Below, one piece after another: positions 21,579-26,610 of a DNA stretch of 26,610 nucleotides. Below the pieces are notes generated by a model, which made no database searches, was not told the origin of the DNA, and saw only the letters and a list, made by a program, of their open reading frames with translations. The DNA comes from an uncultured Oscillibacter sp. (GTDB lineage: Bacteria; Bacillota; Clostridia; Oscillospirales; Oscillospiraceae), in the NCBI GenBank assembly GCA_910587875.1, contig CAJUOD010000032.1, positions 1-26,610 on the forward strand. The letters are read 5' to 3'. Positions within the stretch are counted from its first letter, which is position 1. Each line of letters starts with the position of its first letter. The position numbers were made by a program, and so were the translations under genes.

Positions 21579-21589
21579 TCCGTATCCTC

Positions 21590-21618
21590 ATCATACCCCC
21601 GATTGCCTTCGTACGCAA
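21590..21618 (-). promoter_or_regulatory. Promoter of the sugar ABC operon
   Basis: On the minus strand, -35 TTGCGT (21618-21613), 17-bp spacer, -10 TATGAT (21595-21590). The predicted start is near 21583, just before the operator. Confidence 0.75.
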
Positions 21619-21679
21619 GGGAAATTTTGTGCTTCCGCCAAATTTTGGAGGACTGGGTAAAAGAGGATGGTTCAATTTG

Positions 21680-21685
21680 TATAAT
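21680..21685 (+). promoter_or_regulatory. Possible -10 box for the carbamate kinase gene
   Basis: A perfect TATAAT within ATTTGTATAATA (21675-21686); no good -35 is seen. A near copy, ATTTGTACAATA, lies at 21791-21802 directly before the RBS, too close to the start codon for normal use. The leader in between contains a GC-rich hairpin (21695-21721). Confidence 0.45.
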
Positions 21686-21812
21686 ATGTCCAGTGCCCGG
21701 CGGGATATTCCGGGGCCGGGCGGGTCAGGCGCTCATAAAAACCGCGGGGCGTGGCAGACTGGAGAGAGGGCGCTGTGCCCGAGACCGAAAATTTGTACAA
21801 TAGGAGCAAGCT

Positions 21813-22763
21813 ATGGAAAAAGCGGAGAGATTAGTCATCGCCCTGGGCGGAAACGCCCTCCAGTCCAAGGACAGCGGGTCCACCGCCGAGGCCCAGCTCA
21901 GCGTGGTGCGGGAGACCTGCGAGCACATCGCGGAGCTCAGCGTGGGGGGCTATGAGGTGGCGGTGGTCCACGGCAACGGGCCCCAGGTGGGGCGCATCCT
22001 CCTGGCCAGCGAGACGGCCAAGGAGGTGGTGCCCGCCATGCCCTTCGACGTGTGCGGGGCCATGAGCCAGGGGTATATCGGCTACCACATCCAGCAGGCC
22101 CTGCGCTACGCCCTGGCCAAGCGGAACAAGAACACTCCCGTGGTCAGCCTGGTGACCCAGATGGTGGTGGAGGCGGACGACCCGGCCTTCCGGAATCCCA
22201 CCAAGCCCATCGGCCCCTTCTACAGTAAAGAGGAGGCGGAGGCCATCGGCCGGGAGAAGGGCTATGCCATGAAGGAGGACGCCGGGCGGGGCTGGCGGCG
22301 GGTGGTGCCCTCGCCCCTGCCCCGGCGGATTGTGGAGATCGGCCAGGTGCGGGACCTGTGGGACAACACCATTGTCATCACCTGCGGCGGGGGCGGGGTC
22401 CCGGTGGTCGAGACCGCCCAGGGCCGCCTGGAGGGCGTGGCGGCGGTCATCGACAAGGATTTCGCCGCCGAGCTGCTGGCGGAGCAGGTGGACGCCGACG
22501 TGCTGATGATCCTGACGGAGGTGGAGAAGGTGGCAATCCACTGGGGAAAGCCGGACCAGAAGGACCTCTCCCGCATGTCCCTGGCGGAGGCCTCCCGCTA
22601 TGTGGAGGAGGGCCACTTCGCCCCCGGCAGCATGCTGCCCAAGGTTCAGGCGGCCATGAAGTTCGTCCGCAGCGACCCCAGCAAAAAGGCGATTATCACT
22701 TCTTTGGATAAGGCCCTGGACGCCCTGGCGGGGAAGACGGGGACCGTGGTCGCCTTTGCCTGA
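21813..22763 (+). CDS. arcC: Carbamate kinase
   Basis: Makes ATP from carbamoyl phosphate and ADP, releasing carbamate (ammonia and CO2); the last step of arginine deiminase and of allantoin or agmatine fermentation routes. The protein has 316 residues, the standard length. Family motifs are VIALGGNALQ near residues 8-17, VVHGNGPQVG near 51-60, SLVTQMVV near 112-119, CGGGGVPVV near 191-199, VIDKDFAAELLA near 211-222 and APGSMLPKVQAA near 271-282. The ATG at 21813 is preceded by TAGGAG at six bases. The gene is monocistronic and no arginine deiminase or carbamoyltransferase gene is nearby, so the carbamoyl phosphate source must be encoded elsewhere. Confidence 0.96.
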   Translation: MEKAERLVIALGGNALQSKDSGSTAEAQLSVVRETCEHIAELSVGGYEVAVVHGNGPQVGRILLASETAKEVVPAMPFDVCGAMSQGYIGYHIQQALRYALAKRNKNTPVVSLVTQMVVEADDPAFRNPTKPIGPFYSKEEAEAIGREKGYAMKEDAGRGWRRVVPSPLPRRIVEIGQVRDLWDNTIVITCGGGGVPVVETAQGRLEGVAAVIDKDFAAELLAEQVDADVLMILTEVEKVAIHWGKPDQKDLSRMSLAEASRYVEEGHFAPGSMLPKVQAAMKFVRSDPSKKAIITSLDKALDALAGKTGTVVAFA

Positions 22764-22769
22764 GGGCTC

Positions 22770-22808
22770 AAAAAAGCATCCCGTTCCGGAGGGAGCGGGA
22801 TGCTTTTT
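22770..22808 (+). terminator. Terminator after carbamate kinase
   Basis: A stem GCATCCCG with CGGGATGC, extended by A/T pairs and partly by TCC/GGA, with AAAAAA before and TTTTT after; it starts about seven bases after the stop. The A run on the left makes it potentially bidirectional. Confidence 0.92.
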
Positions 22809-22936
22809 AAACGGCTGAGCAGGCCCGTTTCCCTGTACATATGCCGCGTCAGACAGGCGCGGGAGCGCGGCAGGGTGGGATACGTTACAAACGGGCAACA
22901 ATCATTACCATATTTTAACCGAAATTTCAAGCGAAT

Positions 22937-22996
22937 TCGACAAAAATCGACAATATTTAAGGAATATGCACGCCGCTGGCCTGGACGATTCGACAA
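22937..22996 (+). promoter_or_regulatory. Repeated TCGACAA boxes upstream of the XRE gene
   Basis: TCGACAA occurs at 22937-22943, 22947-22953 and 22990-22996, spaced by 10 and 43 bp, close to whole helical turns, in an unusually AT-rich stretch. An extended -10-like TGGAATAAT follows at 23000-23008. They are candidate operators of the XRE regulator encoded just downstream. Confidence 0.45.
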
Positions 22997-23041
22997 ATTT
23001 GGAATAATCTTCCTTTTAGAGACTGAAAGGAGGAAGATGTT

Positions 23042-23308
23042 TTGTTTTCGAAACGCACGCCGCCGCAAGAGGAGAGGGAGCGCTTTGCACAGCTCATTCA
23101 CGACGCCCGGAAGAGCCAGGGAATGACGCAGGAAATGCTTGCCGAATGCATGAATTGCTCTTTGCGCTGGATCAGCAGGATTGAAGGGGGCGAAAGCAAT
23201 CTGAATTGGAAAGACACCATTAAGCTGCTGGTGATTCTGAAGCTGCCGCCGGAGGAAGTGCTGAAGGTGGTGGAGCTGGATGTTTCAATACTTGCCTGTC
23301 GAAAATAA
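23042..23308 (+). CDS. Small XRE-family helix-turn-helix protein
   Basis: DNA-binding protein of 88 residues made almost only of a Cro/C1-type domain: RFAQLIHDARKSQGMTQEML near residues 14-33, then AECMNCSLRWISRIEGGESN near 34-53, where the recognition helix lies, and a short hydrophobic tail. It starts at TTG 23042, with AAGGAGG eight bases upstream; an ATG at 23037 is in another frame. The gene is less GC-rich than its neighbours. Its 3' end overlaps the next small gene by 29 bases, so the two are coupled. An antitoxin-like role or a developmental switch is possible, but the sequence does not decide. Confidence 0.85.
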   Translation: MFSKRTPPQEERERFAQLIHDARKSQGMTQEMLAECMNCSLRWISRIEGGESNLNWKDTIKLLVILKLPPEEVLKVVELDVSILACRK

Positions 23309-23495
23309 GGCCTTTTCTCCGTATCTTGGTCCCTACCGGACCTTTGGACTCCGGGTCCTGCGGTCCGGGGAGGAGGTCATGGTCCTGCCCGACGTGTCCA
23401 CCGATTTTGCCTTTGTCCTGCGCTTGGCGGGCCTTTTTACAAGAAAACAGCTGGACCCGCTCCACCTGGCGGAGGTTCTGGAGGACCTGCTTTGA
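23280..23495 (+). CDS. DUF6514-like small protein of 71 residues
   Basis: It starts at ATG 23280 inside the XRE gene, with GGAG four bases upstream. It reads as a compact alpha/beta protein: FGLRVLRSGEEVMVLPDVST, then DFAFVLRLAGLF, ending LDPLHLAEVLEDLL. The strand, the D-(V/I)-S motif and the final LxPxHLxxVxEDxL match my memory of the clostridial DUF6514 family, whose function is unknown. No signal peptide or membrane helix is seen. The overlap with the XRE gene suggests a joint function. Confidence 0.78.
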   Translation: MFQYLPVENKAFSPYLGPYRTFGLRVLRSGEEVMVLPDVSTDFAFVLRLAGLFTRKQLDPLHLAEVLEDLL

Positions 23496-23518
23496 GCCGC
23501 CGGTCCGGGGCCCTTATA

Positions 23519-23556
23519 ACCGGCGGAGGCGTCCCCTGAGGGACGCCTCCGCCGGT
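23519..23556. terminator. Long bidirectional terminator-like hairpin
   Basis: A perfect 17-bp GC-rich stem with a CTGA loop (23536-23539) lies between the convergent DUF6514-like and flotillin genes. On the plus strand it is followed by TATTAGTTTTC; on the minus strand the T run is poor. Confidence 0.85.
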
Positions 23557-23557
23557 A

Positions 23558-25063
23558 TTAGTTTTCTTCAGGGAGTTCAGGAGTGCTCTCGGCCTTGTCC
23601 GCGGACGGGGATCCCTGGACAATGATGGTCTTGTCCTCGCCGCCCGCCAGCTTGCCGCCCAGCATTCCGGCGATGAGGGATTTCACGTCGATTCCCATGC
23701 CCTGGGTGATGCCCTCGGTGACCTGAGTGGTCCCGGTGACGATGTCCTCCAGGAGCTTGGCGCTGTTGCCGGAGCCGTACATGGTGATTTTGTCCACCTT
23801 GGCCAGGGGCTCCGCCACGTTTTTGGCGATCTCCGGCAGGGCCTGCATGACCATTTCGATGACGGCGGCCTCGCCGTATTTCTTCATGGCCTCCGCCTTT
23901 TTGTCGATGCCCTCGGCCTCCGCCAGGGCCTTGGCCCGGATGGACTCGGCCTCCGCCTTGCCCACGGCGGCGATGCCCGCCGCCTCCTGCTCCCGGGCGA
24001 ACTTCTGGGCCTCGGCGCTCTTGCGCTCCGCCTCGGCCTCCTGCTCTTGCTCGTAGCGCTTGGCCTCCGCGTCCTTCTGCCGCTTGTAGAGGGCGGCCTC
24101 CGCCTCCTGCTGCTGGCGGTAGCGCTCGGCGTCCGCCTTGGCGCGGATCTCGGCCTCCAGCTTCTGCTTCTGGACCTCGACCTCGTACTGCTTCAGCTCG
24201 GCCTCCCGCTGGGTCTTGGCGATTTCCGCGTTGACCGTGGCGGTCTCAATGCTCTTGCGCTGCTCCTGGCTCTGGATCTCATAGGCGGCGTCGGCCTCGG
24301 CCTTTTTGCCGTCGGCCAGAATTTTCAGCTCCGCCCGCTTGATGTCCAGCTCCGTCTGCTTCTGGGCGATCTGGGTGTCCGCCTGAACCCGGGCCTCGTT
24401 GGACTCCCGCTCCGCCTCCGCCTGGGCGATGGCGATGTCCCGGTCCGCCTGGGCCTTGGCTATGGCGGCGTTTTTCTTGATGAGGCTGGTGTTGTCCGCT
24501 CCCAGGTCCTTGATGAGCCCGTTTTCATCCGTCACATTTTGGATGTTGCAGGACAGGATTTCGATGCCCAGCTTGTCCATGTCCTTGCTGGCCTTCTGCA
24601 TCACCTGGTCGGAGAAGGAGTCCCGGTCCGTGTTGATCTCCTTCAAGGACAACGTGCCGATGATCTCCCGCATATTGCCCTGGAGGGAGTCCTGGAGGTC
24701 CCGGGTGATCTCCTCCGGGCGCTTGTTCAGGAAGTTCTTGGCCGCCAGCTTGATGCCCTCGGCGTGGGGGGAGATGCGGACCTTCGCCACGGCGTCCACG
24801 TTGACGTTGATAAAGTCGCTGGTGGGGACGGACTGCTCCGTTTTGATGTCCACCGTCATTTGGCCCAGGTACAGTTTGTCCATGCGCTCAAAGAAGGGCA
24901 CGCGGATGCCGGCCCGGCCGATGAGCACCTTGCTCTCCTTTTTCAGGCCGGAGATGATATACGCCTGGTCGGGCGGGGCCTTGACATAGCCGGTGAGCAT
25001 GATGAGCAGCAGCACCACGACGACCAGAATGAAGGGAAGCAGGGACAAAATGGTATCAAGCAT
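23558..25063 (-). CDS. floT: Flotillin-like SPFH scaffold protein (FloT/YuaG type)
   Basis: Membrane scaffold of functional microdomains, 501 residues, close to Bacillus FloT. One N-terminal membrane helix (LLPFILVVVVLLLIMLTGYV, about residues 8-27) is followed by the SPFH/band-7 domain to about residue 190 (YIISGLKKESKVLIGRAGIR near the start). From about 195 to 390 there is a long coiled coil rich in Glu, Ala and Lys, with many EAE-type repeats (QADRDIAIAQAEAERESNEA). The C-terminus holds an oligomerisation segment and an acidic tail ending PELPEEN. The ATG at 25063 is preceded by AAAGGAGGAG. The gene lies 103 bp after the RHH-helical gene on the same strand and may share its transcript. 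There is no adjacent NfeD-family gene, which often accompanies flotillins. Confidence 0.95.
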   Translation of the reverse strand: MLDTILSLLPFILVVVVLLLIMLTGYVKAPPDQAYIISGLKKESKVLIGRAGIRVPFFERMDKLYLGQMTVDIKTEQSVPTSDFINVNVDAVAKVRISPHAEGIKLAAKNFLNKRPEEITRDLQDSLQGNMREIIGTLSLKEINTDRDSFSDQVMQKASKDMDKLGIEILSCNIQNVTDENGLIKDLGADNTSLIKKNAAIAKAQADRDIAIAQAEAERESNEARVQADTQIAQKQTELDIKRAELKILADGKKAEADAAYEIQSQEQRKSIETATVNAEIAKTQREAELKQYEVEVQKQKLEAEIRAKADAERYRQQQEAEAALYKRQKDAEAKRYEQEQEAEAERKSAEAQKFAREQEAAGIAAVGKAEAESIRAKALAEAEGIDKKAEAMKKYGEAAVIEMVMQALPEIAKNVAEPLAKVDKITMYGSGNSAKLLEDIVTGTTQVTEGITQGMGIDVKSLIAGMLGGKLAGGEDKTIIVQGSPSADKAESTPELPEEN

Positions 25064-25082
25064 GAAGAACTCCTCCTTTCAA

Positions 25083-25102
25083 ATATAACACGATATAACA
25101 CG
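25083..25102. repeat. Tandem 10-bp repeat upstream of the flotillin gene
   Basis: ATATAACACG occurs twice head to tail (25083-25092, 25093-25102). On the minus strand each copy gives TGTTATAT, an extended -10-like sequence, so the repeat may carry the flotillin promoter; the upstream copy is the better placed for the start codon. Confidence 0.6.
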
Positions 25103-25166
25103 ATAGCGTTCTATATGGAAACAAGCCGGAAGGGTGGATGCGCTTCCAGGCGACTTGGAATTTTCT

Positions 25167-26222
25167 TCAGGACTCCGCCCGCAGGTCCCCCGCCAGGTCC
25201 CCCCGCAGGGCGGCCAGGCGCTCCAGGGCGGCGACTTCGGCCTCCAGGCTCCGCCGATCCAGCTCCCGCCGGGCCCGCCCGCCGTCGGAGATCACCTGGG
25301 ACAGCACGTTGACCGTGCGGAGGCAGAGGGCGGCTTTCCCGCCGGGATCTTCGCCATTCCGCTCCGCCCGGCCCAGCTCCTGGAGCGTGAGGTCCAGCGT
25401 GGGGAAGTAGTGGGCCTCCAGGCGGGATTTCGTCTGGGCGTCCAGGGCGTCGTAATGCCGGAGGACCAGGGACTCCAGGGTTTCCAGGGCCGTCCGCACA
25501 TAAGCTGTCTCCAGGACGGCGGCGGCCTGGCGGAGCCTGGCCTGCACGGCCTTGGCGCTGCCCTGCCTCCGGGCGGCGGAGGCCCAGAAGCGCCGCATCA
25601 CGGGGGCGAGATCGTCGAAGCTCCGGGAGAGGGCGGCCAGCCGCTGCGCGTAGGGCGCGAAGGCCTCCCCGTCCCCTCCGGTCCAGGACTTCATGGCGGG
25701 GACCAAGGCGCGCTCGATTTCCCGGAGCTCCCCGGAGATAGCCGCCAGGCCGTCCAGGTACTCCTCCAGGACGTCCGGGTCCTTTTCCTCCAGGGCCCCG
25801 GCGTTCCTGTCGGAGAACAGGGACCGGACGGCGCCGGAGACCCCGGCAGCCTTGTCCTTGAGCTCGTCGCCGCACAGCAGCCGAACGCGCTCCATGGAGA
25901 GGCCCGTGATGGAGGAGGGAATCGCCGTGTGGATGGCGGTCAGGGACCGCCGGATCTCCCCGCACAGGTCCTCCAGCCGCTCTCCCGTCCGCGCCAGGGC
26001 GGACGGCTCCTCCTCCCGGCGCTCCGGGAGGTCCGGAGGGCGGGAGCACGCCCGGCGGGAAGGCTCCGCCGTCACCTCGAAGGGGATGCGCTTCTCCCGG
26101 CCGACCTTGGTGGCAAAAATGGTAAAGGCGGTGGTCATACTGAGCCCCATCTCCTTGCAGGCCTGTTCCATGCTTTTTTTCACGTTTTCGTCCATGCGAA
26201 AGTTCACCATAACCTGTGCCAT
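25167..26222 (-). CDS. RelB/DinJ-type ribbon-helix-helix domain fused to an XpaC-like helical domain
   Basis: The protein has 351 residues. The N-terminus (1-50) is a RelB/DinJ-type DNA-binding domain: MAQVMVNFRMDENVKKSMEQ, then ACKEMGLSMTTAFTIFATKV and REKRIPFEV. RelB/DinJ antitoxins are normally about 90 residues and sit beside a toxin gene; here there is none, and a 250-300 residue all-helical region follows. Its last part (RLEAHYFPTLDLTLQELGRA, then SLEAEVAALERLAALRGDLA) resembles the XpaC/TelA-associated helical family in my judgement, not by search. I use ATG 26222 with GGGGAG eight bases upstream; the open frame runs on to 26270, but that would include the promoter. The gene lies upstream of flotillin on the same strand. 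A self-regulated membrane-associated or stress factor is a hypothesis only. Confidence 0.8.
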   Translation of the reverse strand: MAQVMVNFRMDENVKKSMEQACKEMGLSMTTAFTIFATKVGREKRIPFEVTAEPSRRACSRPPDLPERREEEPSALARTGERLEDLCGEIRRSLTAIHTAIPSSITGLSMERVRLLCGDELKDKAAGVSGAVRSLFSDRNAGALEEKDPDVLEEYLDGLAAISGELREIERALVPAMKSWTGGDGEAFAPYAQRLAALSRSFDDLAPVMRRFWASAARRQGSAKAVQARLRQAAAVLETAYVRTALETLESLVLRHYDALDAQTKSRLEAHYFPTLDLTLQELGRAERNGEDPGGKAALCLRTVNVLSQVISDGGRARRELDRRSLEAEVAALERLAALRGDLAGDLRAES

Positions 26223-26249
26223 GAAAGTCACTCCCCTCAGCACAACTCT

Positions 26250-26277
26250 ATTATAGCACTTGTAAAGCAAATTGCAA
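26250..26277 (-). promoter_or_regulatory. Promoter of the RHH-helical fusion gene
   Basis: On the minus strand, a perfect -10 TATAAT (26255-26250) with an extended TG-C, and -35 TTGCAA (26277-26272) at 16 bp. It is divergent from the ychF promoter. Confidence 0.8.
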
Positions 26278-26292
26278 CATATTTCTTTACAA
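26260..26292. promoter_or_regulatory. Inverted repeat over the RHH gene promoter, candidate autoregulatory operator
   Basis: TTGTAAAG (26260-26267) and CTTTACAA (26285-26292) are perfect 8-bp arms with a 17-bp centre, so the arms lie 25 bp apart, and they cover the spacer and flank of the -35 box. RelB-type proteins bind inverted repeats over their own promoters, which makes this position suggestive. Confidence 0.6.
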
Positions 26293-26358
26293 AGTTCGAC
26301 ATTTTTTTCCAGAGCCGCCGGGGGCCGGGTGAATCTGCGGCGGAGCGCGCGAATGGTA

Positions 26359-26387
26359 TTGAGAAACGCTGTGGGCTGTGCTATAAT
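26359..26387 (+). promoter_or_regulatory. Sigma-A promoter of ychF
   Basis: -35 TTGAGA (26359-26364), 17-bp spacer, -10 TATAAT (26382-26387), with TG-C extended -10. The leader of about 85 bases contains an 8-bp GC hairpin (26410-26417 with 26423-26430). Confidence 0.88.
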
Positions 26388-26477
26388 AAACGGACAAATT
26401 GCATGTCCCCCGCCGCCGGGAGGGCGGCGGAGACGAAGAGGGCACGGGAGCCCTGAAAATAAAGGAGCTGTAAGAGT

Positions 26478-26610
26478 ATGAAATTAGGAATCGTAGGACT
26501 TCCCAACGTGGGAAAGTCCACCCTATTCAACGCCATCACCAACGCCGGGGCGGAAAGCGCCAACTACCCCTTCTGCACCATCGACCCCAACGTGGGCATG
26601 GTGGCCGTGC
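26478..26610 (+). CDS. ychF: Redox-regulated ATPase/GTPase YchF (Obg family), N-terminal part
   Basis: Ribosome-associated P-loop NTPase, of which only the first 44 codons are in the window. The start MKLGIVGLPNVGKSTLFNAI includes the P loop GLPNVGKS, and NYPFCTIDPNVGMV is the conserved switch region of YchF. AAAGGAG precedes the ATG at about ten bases. The gene continues beyond the right edge. Confidence 0.96.
   Translation, partial: MKLGIVGLPNVGKSTLFNAITNAGAESANYPFCTIDPNVGMVAV

Noticed and set aside
21695..21721. Riboswitch in the arcC leader
   Set aside because: Only one GC-rich hairpin is visible and no recognisable aptamer motif is present in the leader.
20000..21955. Plus-strand open frame of 651 codons opposite the binding-protein gene
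   Set aside because: It is antisense to a well-supported lipoprotein gene, is low-complexity Gly/Val/His/Gln-rich, has no RBS and runs through the operator and promoter. It results from high GC.
22800..23126. Plus-strand frame of 108 codons before the XRE gene
   Set aside because: It begins inside the terminator of arcC, has no RBS, and its end overlaps the XRE gene in another frame; basic low-complexity translation.
25167..26292. A classical RelBE toxin-antitoxin locus
   Set aside because: No toxin-sized RelE/ParE-like ORF is adjacent; the neighbours are flotillin and ychF, and the RHH protein is much longer than an antitoxin.

Overview
The window is a GC-rich, gene-dense bacterial chromosome segment. 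AGGAGG-type ribosome binding sites, sigma-A promoters, a 501-residue FloT-like flotillin, a LytTR two-component pair, a CUT1 sugar ABC operon without its own ATPase and a DUF6514-like small protein all point to Bacillota, class Clostridia. Oscillospiraceae (Flavonifractor/Lawsonibacter-like) is my inference from composition and gene style, not a database result. I see no rRNA, tRNA, CRISPR array, insertion sequence or phage gene. The high GC content gives long open frames opposite most real genes, and these are left out.

Region by region: (1) 1-2869, minus strand: a PTS sugar operon with a DeoR-family regulator, 1-phosphofructokinase and a mannitol-type EIIC that runs off the left edge, driven by a clear promoter embedded in repeated operator-like boxes. 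(2) 2918-4117: a PatA-like aminotransferase with its own strong promoter. (3) 4130-4330: an isolated 25-codon ORF with a strong RBS, between two terminators. (4) 4345-7735: an operon of purine nucleoside phosphorylase, an MTA/SAH/5'-deoxyadenosine-type deaminase and an iron alcohol dehydrogenase, which fits anaerobic nucleoside by-product salvage. (5) 7773-8687: a metallo-beta-lactamase-fold hydrolase. (6) 8687-11438: a LytTR response regulator, a GHKL histidine kinase and a 180-residue coiled-coil protein of unknown function. The regulator-kinase pair and the 180-residue gene are each preceded by the same 21-bp-period direct repeat with the same promoter geometry, so I read them as one small regulon. 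(7) 11461-13261: AraC regulator and EamA exporter. (8) 13271-14602: a CPA2 cation/proton antiporter on the minus strand. (9) 14661-21618: a sugar module with a TIM-barrel isomerase (plus strand), 4-alpha-glucanotransferase, LacI regulator, two CUT1 permeases and a lipoprotein binding protein (minus strand). A near-perfect LacI-type operator sits at the start of the binding-protein transcript, and a nested hairpin lies between the binding-protein and first permease genes, as in enterobacterial malE-malF. (10) 21813-22808: a solitary carbamate kinase. (11) 22937-23556: a small XRE regulator overlapping a 71-residue DUF6514-like gene. (12) 23558-26292, minus strand: flotillin, and upstream of it a ribbon-helix-helix DNA-binding domain fused to a long helical domain resembling XpaC, with a candidate autoregulatory inverted repeat over its promoter. 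(13) 26359-26610: promoter and first 44 codons of the GTPase gene ychF.

The strongest candidates for something undescribed are the terminator-flanked 25-residue peptide, the two-promoter LytTR regulon with its unknown coiled-coil target, and the RHH-helical fusion beside flotillin.
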